DNA of 64,000 bases, taken from NCBI GenBank assembly GCA_033763395.1, contig JANRKQ010000056.1, positions 1 to 64,000 on the forward strand. Direction: 5' to 3'. A program made the position numbers and the translations under genes. The stretch comes from Xiheimicrobium sp033763395 (GTDB lineage: Bacteria; Myxococcota; Myxococcia; Myxococcales; Myxococcaceae). Below the pieces are notes generated by a model. It had not been told where the DNA came from, did no database searches, and worked only from the letters and a program-made list of their open reading frames with translations. Of the stretch, positions 46,776 through 54,487 are shown piece after piece (positions within the stretch are counted from its first letter, which is position 1; every line of letters starts with the position of its first letter).

Positions 46776-47444
46776 TCAGGACTTCGGTTTCGGCCCCAGG
46801 CCCGCCTTCGCGCGGGCCTCCAGCAGCTTCGTCACGTCACCCGCCGGCAGCGCGGGCACCGGCCCCAACCCGCGCGCGATCGACAGAATGCGCGCGTAGT
46901 GCTCCACCAGCTCCATGCGCAAGAGGGCCTGCTCGAGCGAGTCGCCGAGCGTCAGCGCGCCGTTCCCCGACAGCAGCATGGCGTCGACCCGGCTGGCGGT
47001 CGCCTCGACGGCCTTCACCAGCTCGGGCGTCTTCGGCATCAACCGCGGCACAGTGGGAATCGAGTCTCCGAGCGACACGACGATTTCGGGCATCGCCACC
47101 GGCCCCAGCTCGGCGCCCACCAGCCCAAAGGCCGTCGCGTGCGGCGGGTGCGCGTGCAGCACGCACTCGACCTCGGGCCGCGCCCGGTACGCCGCCAGGT
47201 GCAGCTCGAGCTCCGAGAAGGCCTTGCGCCGGCCCTCGAGCACAGTGCCCTTCTCGTTCACCACCAGCAGCATGGCGTCGTCGACGTCGCGCTTGGAGAC
47301 TGCCGTCGGCGTGATGAGCAGCCGCTGGCCCGTCAGCCGCACCGACACGTTGCCATCGTGGTTGGCCACCCAGCCCATCTCGTGGAGCCGCCGCGACACC
47401 CTCACCACCTCGGCGCGCAGCTTCGGCAGCGGAGGCGACGGCAT
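46776..47444 (-). CDS. Class II aldolase/adducin family protein
   Basis: 222 aa. Zinc-binding motifs of fuculose-phosphate aldolase-like enzymes are present: GNVSVRL near residue 30, HLAAYRARPEVECVLHAHPPHA (two His plus the third in the pair) and GNGALTLGDSLEQAL. These enzymes cleave sugar phosphates such as fuculose-1-P to lactaldehyde. Its ATG overlaps the stop of the upstream EutN/CcmL gene (TGATG), so it is translated with two microcompartment vertex proteins. In Planctomycetes such aldolases feed lactaldehyde into a shell; here no partner dehydrogenase is in view. Confidence 0.85.
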   Translation of the reverse strand: MPSPPLPKLRAEVVRVSRRLHEMGWVANHDGNVSVRLTGQRLLITPTAVSKRDVDDAMLLVVNEKGTVLEGRRKAFSELELHLAAYRARPEVECVLHAHPPHATAFGLVGAELGPVAMPEIVVSLGDSIPTVPRLMPKTPELVKAVEATASRVDAMLLSGNGALTLGDSLEQALLRMELVEHYARILSIARGLGPVPALPAGDVTKLLEARAKAGLGPKPKS

Positions 47445-47722
47445 CAGGCAGCTCCGACGCTCACCTGGTCGACCACCCCGACGATGCAGTGCCGCACGGG
47501 CGCCATCTTGTCCTCGAGGATCTGCCGCACCCCGTTGCCCTCACCCAGCACCAGCACGAGGTCGCCTTCTCCCGCGCCGCTGGAGTGGTCGATGGCGATG
47601 AACGACGTGCCCAGGGCCTCGAGCCGCTCGCTGACGGGCTGCACCACCAGCAGCTTGCGCCCGACGAAGACCGGGTGCTTCTCGGTGCAGACGACGGTGC
47701 CCAGCACCCGGCAGAGGTTCAC
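47444..47722 (-). CDS. Bacterial microcompartment vertex protein (EutN/CcmL family), copy 1
   Basis: 92 aa from a GTG at 47722 that overlaps the upstream gene's TGA (GTGA). The EutN/CcmL fold is clear: CRVLGTVVCTEKHPVFVGRK, LLVVQPV, AIDHSSGAGEGDLVLV and CIVGVVDQV. Family members form pentamers that cap the vertices of icosahedral microcompartment shells. It is middle gene of a three-gene unit with a second such protein and a class II aldolase. No BMC-H or BMC-T (hexamer) gene is in the window, so the facets must be encoded elsewhere or absent. Confidence 0.9.
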   Translation of the reverse strand: MNLCRVLGTVVCTEKHPVFVGRKLLVVQPVSERLEALGTSFIAIDHSSGAGEGDLVLVLGEGNGVRQILEDKMAPVRHCIVGVVDQVSVGAA

Positions 47723-47982
47723 GTCGACACCTCGTCCACCAGGCCCACGATGGCGCTGTCGACGGGTACGAACCACGGGTCGCAGGCGAGCGCGGCTTCG
47801 CGGCTGCCCTCGAGCATCACCAGGGAGCCCGGGCTGGCCGAGGCGCGGTCGACGGCCACCTCGACGGGCCCCGACGGCACCCTCGCGTGATTGACCGGCT
47901 GCACCACCAGAAACCGCGCGCCTTCGAGGCCGGCCACCCGCTTCGTGCAGACGACGGTGCCGATGACGATGCCGAGGTGCAT
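47719..47982 (-). CDS. Bacterial microcompartment vertex protein (EutN/CcmL family), copy 2
   Basis: 87 aa. The family pattern is retained (VIGTVVCTKRVAGLEGARF, LVVQPV, SAIVGLVDEV), but the loop that in copy 1 reads GAGEGDLVLVLGE is here SASPGSLVMLEGS, and the rest differs a good deal. It is first in the three-gene unit and overlaps copy 1 by four bases. Two unlike vertex proteins side by side suggest a heteromeric or alternative vertex set. Start ATG at 47982; 78 bp separate it from the gene upstream, so the unit may have its own promoter there. Confidence 0.88.
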   Translation of the reverse strand: MHLGIVIGTVVCTKRVAGLEGARFLVVQPVNHARVPSGPVEVAVDRASASPGSLVMLEGSREAALACDPWFVPVDSAIVGLVDEVST

Positions 47983-48060
47983 GCGCGACCCGCACTGTGG
48001 AGCCGTGCGCTCGGCGATGCAACGGTTTCGAGCGCAGTTGAACCCGGTTCGGAGCGGACG

Positions 48061-49755
48061 CTACAGCGCGACGCCTACCTTGAGCGGCACCTGGACTTCG
48101 GTCTCTCCGTCGGACGCGGGGAAGACGATGCGCTTGCCCGCGCTCATCATGCACGCGCCCCAGTCGGTGCCCTCATGTTGCTTGGGGCTGATGGTGACGG
48201 ACTTCACCGCGCCCGAGGCTCCGACGTTGAGCGACACGTTGACGGCGCCCACCTGCAGGTTCGGGTTTCGCCGGAGCGCGTTCTCGATGCAGGTGTTGAA
48301 GGCCTTCAGGTTGTCGGCCACCACCTTGCCGGCCACGTCGTCCTTCAGGCCCGCGGAGGCGACGACCGTACCGCCAATGGCATCGCGGTCGCGCAGCTTC
48401 ACCGAGCGCTTGTTCGGGTCGTCGAGGTCCGCGTAGTTCATCGCCAGCTGCGGGTTCGCCGGCTTCGGCGGGCCCGGCTGGTCGGGCACGGCGTCTCCCG
48501 GCGGGCTCTTCGCGGCGAGCGCGCGTTGGCGGGCCGCTTCCTGCGCCGCGGCGAGCTCCTTCTGGCGGCGCTCGGCCTCTTCCTTCTTCCGCTTCGAGTC
48601 GCCGGTGAGGATGTCCTTGAGGCCCGAGACGCCGCCGGGCGAGAAGAAGCTCTCCTGCACCTCGGTGCCGTCTTCGGCGGTGCGCGTCACCGTCGGCAGC
48701 TGCACCACCTGGAACGTCGACAGCAGGTACAGCACCGCCGTGGGCAGCCCGACGATGCTCACGACGAAGAGCGCAATCTTCCACGGCGGGTTGCGCTTGT
48801 TGACGCCCGCCTGCGCGATGAAGAACTTGGTGGCCTCACCCGGGGGCGGCAGCTCCTTGTCGCTGGCCTCACCGAGCGCCGCGAAGGGGTCGACGTCAGC
48901 GGCGCCGCTGGGCACCTGCTCCGACTGTTGCGAGGGCGTCTCCGAGACGCCGCTGACGCTCGCGACACCGCTGGGGCCCGAGAGGGGAACGTCGCCGAAG
49001 AGGTCGTTGAGCGGCTGCTCGGCCGGCGCGGGCTGGGGCTCGGGCCTCGTCTCAACTGGCGCCTTGAAGGCCCCCGAGGCGCGCTGGGCCTGGGGCTGCG
49101 GCATGGGCCCACCGGCGAGCTGGTTCGACGGCAGCGGGTCCGCGACGTTGCCCCCGCGCGGCTTCGTCACCTCGGGCGACGGCATCTCGTTGGCGACCGC
49201 GACGTCCTTGCGCGCGACGGCCTGCGAGGGCCGGGTGATGGGCTTGTTGGCCTGCGACGGGCTCGACGCCGGCGCCTGGTTGCCACCCGCAAAGATGGGG
49301 CTCACCTCGGGCAGGTCGGCCGCCCGCTTCCAGTCCGTCATGCCGGCCTTCCACAGGTAGGTGCGCAGCGTGACTTCGCCGGCCGCGGCCTTGCCCATGA
49401 GGGCCTTCACGTCGAACGGGCCTTGCTGCACCCCGCCAATCATCGCGTGCCACTGCGTGGTGAGGTCGAGGGCGGGCATCGCCTTCGTCGCCTCGTCTTC
49501 CCACGGGCTGCGGCCGGCCTGCGGCACGGGCTGCTGCATCGCCGCCATCGCCACCGCGCCTGACGAACGAATGCCAGAGGGGCTGCTGGCGGTCGCGCCC
49601 GCGCCACCACCCGCCACCGAGGCAGACCCGGAGGCCACGTCGATGGAGATGAGGCTCTGGCACTGCTTGCAGCGAATCTTGACGGACGACTTCCCCGCGA
49701 CCTTGTCGTCGGAGAGGACGTAGCGCTTACCGCAGTTTGAGCAGGAGACGTTCAC
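48061..49755 (-). CDS. GltJ/AgmX-like protein: zinc ribbon, GYF domain, TM, AgmX/PglI C-terminal domain
   Basis: 564 aa from the GTG at 49755. Residues 1-35 are a zinc ribbon (Cys5, Cys8, Cys29, Cys32). Residues about 100-150 are a GYF_2-like domain (WHAMIGGVQQGPFDVKALMG, then WKAGMTDWKRAADL). Low-complexity Pro/Ala linkers follow, then one membrane helix (IALFVVSIVGLPTAVLYLL) near residue 310. A charged stretch and a C-terminal AgmX/PglI domain close the protein (VADNLKAFNTCIENALRRNP, LKVGVAL). In Myxococcus xanthus GltJ has this layout and belongs to the gliding motility machine. Here it stands alone, so a motility role is inference. Confidence 0.85.
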   Translation of the reverse strand: MNVSCSNCGKRYVLSDDKVAGKSSVKIRCKQCQSLISIDVASGSASVAGGGAGATASSPSGIRSSGAVAMAAMQQPVPQAGRSPWEDEATKAMPALDLTTQWHAMIGGVQQGPFDVKALMGKAAAGEVTLRTYLWKAGMTDWKRAADLPEVSPIFAGGNQAPASSPSQANKPITRPSQAVARKDVAVANEMPSPEVTKPRGGNVADPLPSNQLAGGPMPQPQAQRASGAFKAPVETRPEPQPAPAEQPLNDLFGDVPLSGPSGVASVSGVSETPSQQSEQVPSGAADVDPFAALGEASDKELPPPGEATKFFIAQAGVNKRNPPWKIALFVVSIVGLPTAVLYLLSTFQVVQLPTVTRTAEDGTEVQESFFSPGGVSGLKDILTGDSKRKKEEAERRQKELAAAQEAARQRALAAKSPPGDAVPDQPGPPKPANPQLAMNYADLDDPNKRSVKLRDRDAIGGTVVASAGLKDDVAGKVVADNLKAFNTCIENALRRNPNLQVGAVNVSLNVGASGAVKSVTISPKQHEGTDWGACMMSAGKRIVFPASDGETEVQVPLKVGVAL

Positions 49756-49808
49756 GGAGGTCGAGCCGGCCCTTCGAAGGTAACGAACCCAGCGTAGCGT
49801 GGCCACCG

Positions 49809-49837
49809 TTGACTTGGAACGGGTGGACCACTAGGCA
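49809..49837 (+). promoter_or_regulatory. Candidate sigma70-type promoter
   Basis: TTGACT (49809-49814) and TAGGCA (49832-49837) are 17 bp apart, upstream of the FYDLN zinc-ribbon gene starting at 49884. The -35 box is close to consensus and the -10 box is GC-shifted, as is usual here. Confidence 0.45.
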
Positions 49838-49883
49838 CCCGCCCTCGTTTTTGAGTTCCGCAACCCACTGGGGGTCATCCTGC

Positions 49884-50162
49884 ATGCCCGCGAAAGACTT
49901 CGGTACCAAGTTCGTCTGCTTCAAGTGCAGCACGAAGTTCTACGACATGAAGAAGCCCGACCCGATCTGCCCGAAGTGTGGGGCGGACCAGCGGGAAGCC
50001 GCCTCGACGCGCGCCTCTGAGAGCCGCCGCAGCCGCCTGGCCGCGGTGCCGAAGATCATCGAGCCGGTGGAGCCGGTCGAGGGTGGCCGCGAAGCCTCCG
50101 ACGAGGAAGAGGTCGAGGACGTCGAGGAGGCCGAAGAAGAAGTCGTGGCCGACGAAGACTGA
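49884..50162 (+). CDS. FYDLN-type zinc-ribbon protein with acidic tail
   Basis: 92 aa from the ATG at 49884. The N-terminus KDFGTKFVCFKCSTKFYDM with Cys12, Cys15, Cys29 and Cys32 is the TIGR02300/FYDLN zinc ribbon. The C-terminal third is nearly all Glu, Asp, Val and Ala (DEEEVEDVEEAEEEVVADED). The family is small, widespread and uncharacterised; an acidic tail next to a zinc ribbon could bind a basic partner such as a ribosomal or nucleic-acid-binding protein. It is divergent from the GltJ-like gene. Confidence 0.9.
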   Translation: MPAKDFGTKFVCFKCSTKFYDMKKPDPICPKCGADQREAASTRASESRRSRLAAVPKIIEPVEPVEGGREASDEEEVEDVEEAEEEVVADED

Positions 50163-50173
50163 AAAAAGCGCCG

Positions 50174-50302
50174 TCAGGCCGTGGCGGTCGCGAGCTGCCG
50201 AATGGTGACGGTGACCTGCGCCCACGCCTGGGCGCTGAGCGTCTTGACGGCCCGGGCCTTCTTCCGGTTCGACGGGCGCTTGATGTGGCTGGTGGGACGC
50301 AT
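50174..50302 (-). CDS. Small basic protein, 42 aa
   Basis: Too short for usual cut-offs. The ATG at 50302 has a very strong ribosome binding site (GGAGGT ending 4 nt before it), better than most genes here. The product MRPTSHIKRPSNRKKARAVK is followed by a short helix (QAWAQVTVTIRQLA); it is strongly basic. It is convergent with the FYDLN gene, which has an acidic tail, so a basic/acidic partnership is conceivable but speculative. It could be a ribosome- or DNA-associated small protein. Not recognised. Confidence 0.55.
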   Translation of the reverse strand: MRPTSHIKRPSNRKKARAVKTLSAQAWAQVTVTIRQLATATA

Positions 50303-50494
50303 GGGGACCTCCACGGAGCGGGTGAGCAAGCCGCCTGCCACCCGAAACGGACACCTCCGTTCGTCGATTTCCTTCGGGTTTTCTGACCGGGCCGGACGGT
50401 CGGGCGCGACACCCCTGTCAGCCCCGTGGCGGGCGGCGCAGGTGTTACGTGCTCGTCACCCAGCGTCCGTCACCCGCGAGACACACTGTCGCCC

Positions 50495-50881
50495 ATGCAC
50501 GTGGAGCGGCTCCCGGTGTCCGCAGCGGTGGCGTTTCGGGCCTTCGAGGACGTGGCCCAGCAGCGCCGCTGGGTGCCGGGCGTCAAGAAGGTGAAGGTGG
50601 TGCGCAGCGACGAGCGTGGGCGCGCCCTCGAGGTCTTCTACGAGTTCGGCGAGACGCTGGCCTACGCGTTGGTGTTCCACTGGGACGACGCCGCGCGAAA
50701 AGTGCGCTGGGTGCCCTCGTCGGGCGTGCTCGATGGGGTGTCGGGCAGCGCCTGGTTCGAAGAGGCCCCGGAGGGATGTGTGCTGCACTACCACCTCGAG
50801 GCGCTCAAAGGGCGCCCCGAGGGGCACGAGCGCGAGGTGGTGGCCGCTTTCATCAGCTGGTTGGGTCAAGCGCCGCGGTGA
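50495..50881 (+). CDS. SRPBCC/START-like small-molecule-binding protein
   Basis: 128 aa. The start HVERLPVSAAVAFRAFEDVA and the strand order (VKKVKVVRSDERG, LEVFYEFGETLAYALVFHW, VRWVPSSG, SAWFEEAPEGCVLHYHL) match polyketide cyclase/START-type proteins with a hydrophobic pocket. A C-terminal helix closes the cavity (EREVVAAFISWL). Function could be lipid transfer, cyclisation or regulation; there is no context to decide. The frame extends upstream, but the ATG at 50495 fits the family start. Confidence 0.75.
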   Translation: MHVERLPVSAAVAFRAFEDVAQQRRWVPGVKKVKVVRSDERGRALEVFYEFGETLAYALVFHWDDAARKVRWVPSSGVLDGVSGSAWFEEAPEGCVLHYHLEALKGRPEGHEREVVAAFISWLGQAPR

Positions 50882-50959
50882 GCGCTGTCGGCCGGAGGGC
50901 CTGGAATTGGCAGCGTCCGACCTCGACGACGAGGAGGTCGGACACGGGGTGATAGCGTC

Positions 50960-51442
50960 TCAGTGCTTCGCCGAGACTTCGGTGTGAGCGAGCAGGTCGT
51001 CGAGGGTGACGAACTCGAGGGCCTTCTCGTGGGTGCACTCGAGCCGCACCGGAGGCGCGACGCCAGCCTTGAGGGCTTCCCGCCAGCGCGTGGCGCACAG
51101 ACACCAGCGGTCGCCGGGCTTGAGGCCGGGGAAGCGCAGCTCCGGGCGGGGCGTGACGAGGTCGTTCCCGCGCGAGCCGGTGAAGTCGAGGAAGGCCTTC
51201 GTCATGGTGGCGCAGACGACATGGGTGCCGTGGTCGTCGGGGCCGGTCGAGCACACGCCCGTGCGGTAGAAGCCGGTCTTCGGCGAGTGCGAGCACGGCG
51301 TGAGCAGCTGGCCGAGCACGTTCTTCTCGGGCGTCTTCGGGTCGGTCATGGCGGGAGCGGGGCTGGGTGGTCCACACACGCCACCATCGGCGGCGCGCGC
51401 GAGCGGTGAAAGGGCGAGGAGCACGAGCAGGGAGGGTCTCAC
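50960..51442 (-). CDS. DUF2237 family protein with a signal peptide
   Basis: 160 aa from a GTG at 51442. The N-terminus (RPSLLVLLALSPLARA) is a signal peptide, unusual because most DUF2237 proteins are cytoplasmic. The family motif is clear: NVLGQLLTPCSHSPKTGFYR, CSTGPDDHGTHVVCA, GNDLVTP and FPGLKPGDRWCLCATRW. Five conserved cysteines suggest metal or disulfide binding. Function unknown. It is divergent from the TPR lipoprotein, with a 214-bp gap that holds no gene I can support. Confidence 0.88.
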   Translation of the reverse strand: MRPSLLVLLALSPLARAADGGVCGPPSPAPAMTDPKTPEKNVLGQLLTPCSHSPKTGFYRTGVCSTGPDDHGTHVVCATMTKAFLDFTGSRGNDLVTPRPELRFPGLKPGDRWCLCATRWREALKAGVAPPVRLECTHEKALEFVTLDDLLAHTEVSAKH

Positions 51443-51656
51443 GGCGCGGACTGAGTAACGGCCGGTCTTCGCTCGTGCAGGGGCTCGCGACGCTCCGCGC
51501 TCGTCGGAGCCTCTCCCGGCGTGTGCAGGAGAGGCCGTCGGTCGGCATGCCCGAGGTCGGAGACCGGCGTGCTCGAGCTCGTGGGCCTCTTCTCCGTCGC
51601 AAGCGACCCGCCGTGCGGAGCCGAGGACCCCAAGGCGGCATGGTACCGTCTGGCGC

Positions 51657-52556
51657 GTGCGCGCGATGCTCATCGTCGTCGTCGTGGTGGCCAGTGGGTG
51701 CCGAGCGAAGGTCGCTGCGCCCATCGACGCCGGCGTGCCCGAGGTGCGCCGTCCGGGCGCCACGGCGCAGCAGGCCATCGACGAGGCCCTCGCCCTCCGC
51801 GCGCGGGGGGACTCGAGCACTGCCACCGAGCGCCTGTTGGCCGCGGCCAGGCAGGCGAGGGTGGACGAGGACGTGACGGGCGAAGCGGTGGCGCTCCACC
51901 GCGCCGGCGACACCACCCTCGACGAAGACCGCTGTCCGGACGCGAAGGCGCGGTACCTCGAAGCGCAGCCGCTCTACCTCTCGACCAACGACCGCGCGCG
52001 CCTGGGCCTGTTGGCGAACGACCTCGGCCTGTGGGCGAAGCGGTGCGACCGCGACTCGGCGGTGGGCTGGTTCTCGCTCGCCATGAGCTACCGGCGCGAC
52101 GACCCGAAGGCCTTCGCCCTGAGCGCGAACAATCTCGGCGTCGTGTTCTGGGAGTCGATGCACCCCGAGGAAGCGAACCTCGCGTGGCTCGAGGCGCTGT
52201 CGGCGGCCGAGCGGGCCGGGGAGCCGGCGCAGGAACGCAAGGTGCTGGCCAACCTCTCACTGCTCTGGGTCCTCATCGCCGAGGGTGCGTACGAGGGGCC
52301 CGGCCCGGACGAGCTGCTGGCGGCGCTGCGCGACGGCGGCAGCGAAGAAGACGTCGACGCGATGCTGGAGCGGATTCACGACCGCGCCAGCCCCCGGCCC
52401 ATCGACCCCGCGTCACCGGCGCTCGCGAAGGCCCGGGGCTTCTTCCGCCGCGCCATCGACGCCGCGACCCGCGCAGGAGAAGACCCCATCGGCGTCTGCG
52501 GTGCGTTCGGCATCTACAGCGACCGCTGCGAGGTGCTGATGCCGAAGGCTCCGTGA
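51657..52556 (+). CDS. TPR-like lipoprotein
   Basis: 299 aa from a GTG start. The signal peptide ends in a lipobox (LIVVVVVASGC). From residue 40 on there are several TPR-like helical pairs (AIDEALALRARGDSSTATER, AKARYLEAQPLYLSTNDRA, AFALSANNLGVVFWESMHPE). The family is not named, but the layout suggests a scaffold on the outer or inner membrane. A Cys (VCGAFGIYSDRCEVL) pair lies at the end. It is followed by a small coiled-coil membrane gene, then convergent with ornithine cyclodeaminase. Confidence 0.75.
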   Translation: MRAMLIVVVVVASGCRAKVAAPIDAGVPEVRRPGATAQQAIDEALALRARGDSSTATERLLAAARQARVDEDVTGEAVALHRAGDTTLDEDRCPDAKARYLEAQPLYLSTNDRARLGLLANDLGLWAKRCDRDSAVGWFSLAMSYRRDDPKAFALSANNLGVVFWESMHPEEANLAWLEALSAAERAGEPAQERKVLANLSLLWVLIAEGAYEGPGPDELLAALRDGGSEEDVDAMLERIHDRASPRPIDPASPALAKARGFFRRAIDAATRAGEDPIGVCGAFGIYSDRCEVLMPKAP

Positions 52557-52646
52557 GCGGGCACGAGCGGTTCCACGCCGCGGTCGCCGGTGCTCGCGCG
52601 CGCGCGGCGCGCGAAATCGCGGCAGCGTGCCAACGTCCCAGACGTC

Positions 52647-52862
52647 ATGGGCCTGCGGCTGGATGCACTCGAGAATCGCCTCGACTCACTCGAACACCGG
52701 GTGTTGCGCCTCGAGGGCGCTCCTGAAGGAAGCGTCGAGGTCGACCGTGTCATCGAGTGGATGCGGCTCCAGGCAGCTCGGCGTCAGCGCATGCAGGTTC
52801 ATGGAGCGGTCATCGGGCTCCTGCTGATGCTGCTGGGCGGACTCGTGTGGCGACTCTGCTGA
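52647..52862 (+). CDS. Small coiled-coil membrane protein, 71 aa
   Basis: The ATG at 52647 starts a short heptad-rich helix (LDALENRLDSLEHRVLRLEG) followed by one membrane helix (VIGLLLMLLGGLVWRLC). A longer form from 52590 exists, but its first 19 residues are Arg/Ala-rich and less likely. It should form a coiled-coil oligomer anchored in the inner membrane. No family recognised. It lies 90 bp after the TPR lipoprotein and may be co-transcribed. Confidence 0.5.
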   Translation: MGLRLDALENRLDSLEHRVLRLEGAPEGSVEVDRVIEWMRLQAARRQRMQVHGAVIGLLLMLLGGLVWRLC

Positions 52863-52901
52863 GTCGTCCGCGGACGAGGCACCTCGAGCCATCGCCGGCG
52901 C

Positions 52902-53822
52902 TCAGCCGTCGAGGTCGACCCGCGTGAGCGCCTCGTCGTGCCGCGCGCCTTCGAAGACGTGCCACCCAGCGACGAGGTCGACCACCGGCGGTGTGGTGGC
53001 CAGAAAGACGGTGAGCGCGGTGGGGTTCGGCCTCGCCTCGGCCCGCCCATCGAGCACCTCGCCCAGCGACCGCACCTCTCGCGGAGCCCACGCCAGCGCC
53101 GGCTCTCGCAGCTCACTGAACACCTGCGCGCGGCGGAGCACCGTTTCTGCCAGCGGTGCCTCGCCGTGCTGCTCGGCGCCCATCACCGTCACGTGCGCTC
53201 CGTCGCGCAGCGCATCCGACGGGAGCCGCACGCGGCCCGTCAGCACCACCACGTCCGCGATGGCCACGGCCTCCTCGGCCGACTCGCACGCGCGCACCGG
53301 CACCGCCAACGCTTGATGCAGCGCGAGCGCCTGGCTCGTCGACGAGACGAGGTCGGGGTCGAACAGCGTCACCCGTTGGAGCGAGCGAACGAGCCGCAGC
53401 GCCTTGAGCGCACTGGACGCTGCGGGGCCTCCGCCGAGCAGCGCCACCACCGCCGACTCGGGCCGCGACAGCGCGTCGACGGCCAGCGCGCCCACCACCG
53501 ACTGGCTCAAGGTGCCGAGGTGGCCCGCGTCCATCATGGCGAGCAGCCGGCCGCTGGGCCCGTCGTAGAGGTGCAGCGCCGCGCCCGAGCCCCGTGCGTC
53601 GGCCCGCAGCACGCTGCGCACGGTGAGGCTCCACGCCGGAATCGACGCGAGCGTGGCGTGCCGAAGCGCGCTGGCGCCGTGCGGCCCCGGCACGTCCAAC
53701 GTCACCGTCGACGACGCGCCGTCACGGGCCTGGGCGACGAAGGCCTCGCGCAGCTCGCGGAGCAGGTGGAGCGCCCGCGTGTGCCGCACCACCTCGCCCC
53801 GCGAGAGGAACGTCGTCAGCAC
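52902..53822 (-). CDS. Ornithine cyclodeaminase / mu-crystallin family protein
   Basis: 306 aa from a GTG at 53822, 8 bp after the upstream gene's stop and with GAGGAA before it. The N-terminal domain (FLSRGEVVRHTRALHLLREL) and the Rossmann part (ALLGGGPAASSALKALRLVR, then LFDPD) match the family, which uses NAD. Members include ornithine cyclodeaminase, alanine dehydrogenases and imine reductases. The ALSVDA-like region has DGPSGRLLAMMDAGHLGTL, where other members show GRLLA-hydrophobic-DG. Exact substrate not certain. Confidence 0.82.
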   Translation of the reverse strand: MLTTFLSRGEVVRHTRALHLLRELREAFVAQARDGASSTVTLDVPGPHGASALRHATLASIPAWSLTVRSVLRADARGSGAALHLYDGPSGRLLAMMDAGHLGTLSQSVVGALAVDALSRPESAVVALLGGGPAASSALKALRLVRSLQRVTLFDPDLVSSTSQALALHQALAVPVRACESAEEAVAIADVVVLTGRVRLPSDALRDGAHVTVMGAEQHGEAPLAETVLRRAQVFSELREPALAWAPREVRSLGEVLDGRAEARPNPTALTVFLATTPPVVDLVAGWHVFEGARHDEALTRVDLDG

Positions 53823-53830
53823 CGCGGCTT

Positions 53831-54409
53831 TCAGTTCCTCTCGAGGCTGACGCCAGGCGCCTCGGCCCCCGGCAGCACGCCCGAGGCGAGCTCGACCCAG
53901 TGGTTGTGGCCCCAGTTCGAGTCCCACAGCTTCTCGCCGGCCTCGGTGTCGAGCTCGAACCAGTACTCGAGCAGCTTCGCTGACTCGGGCAGCTCGACCC
54001 GGCCCGCCGTCCGCACGAGGCGCCCCTCGGCGTCGAGCGAGGCCAGCGTCAGCGTCGGCAGGGTGACGCCATCGAGGCGCGCGTGCATGAGAATCGAGGC
54101 CAGGCGGGCCGCGGGCTGCGCGGGGTGGCTGGGCTCCTTCCAGTACGACACCTCGAGCACCGCGCCGGCGGGCACGCGGCTCGCGGTGACGGCGCCGCCC
54201 GGCACCCGGCGGGTCAGCAGGCTGAAGCCGCTGCCGAGCTGAAGCGCGTACTCGTCACGCGACGGCGCGACGGGTGCCAGCGTCGGCACGGGAATGCCCT
54301 CGGCCTGCAGCGTGGGCGCGGTGGCCTTCTTCGAGGTGCGCTTCGTGGTCGGGCGAGGCGTGGGCGCGCTCTTCGCCGGGGTGGTGGTGCTGGTCGTCTT
54401 CTTCGCCAT
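53831..54409 (-). CDS. Hypothetical protein, possible carbohydrate-binding (DUF6209/CBM21-like) fold
   Basis: 192 aa; the ATG at 54409 has GGAGAA upstream. The first 40 residues are a Thr/Lys/Pro/Ala-rich tail (KKTTSTTTPAKSAPTP), probably disordered. Residues 55-190 form a beta sandwich, ending YWFELDTEAGEKLWDSNWGHN. This W-D-S-N pattern is reminiscent of DUF6209 and of CBM21-type modules, where it sits in the ligand site. This is a weak analogy. No signal peptide. It is coupled to the ornithine cyclodeaminase gene, 8 bp downstream. Confidence 0.6.
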   Translation of the reverse strand: MAKKTTSTTTPAKSAPTPRPTTKRTSKKATAPTLQAEGIPVPTLAPVAPSRDEYALQLGSGFSLLTRRVPGGAVTASRVPAGAVLEVSYWKEPSHPAQPAARLASILMHARLDGVTLPTLTLASLDAEGRLVRTAGRVELPESAKLLEYWFELDTEAGEKLWDSNWGHNHWVELASGVLPGAEAPGVSLERN

Positions 54410-54487
54410 GGTGGTTCTCCCCCTGTGGTGGATGGCTCAAGCCCCTCTACACCAGCCGCGGCATGGCGGAAGTGGTGAAGGGCCTCC

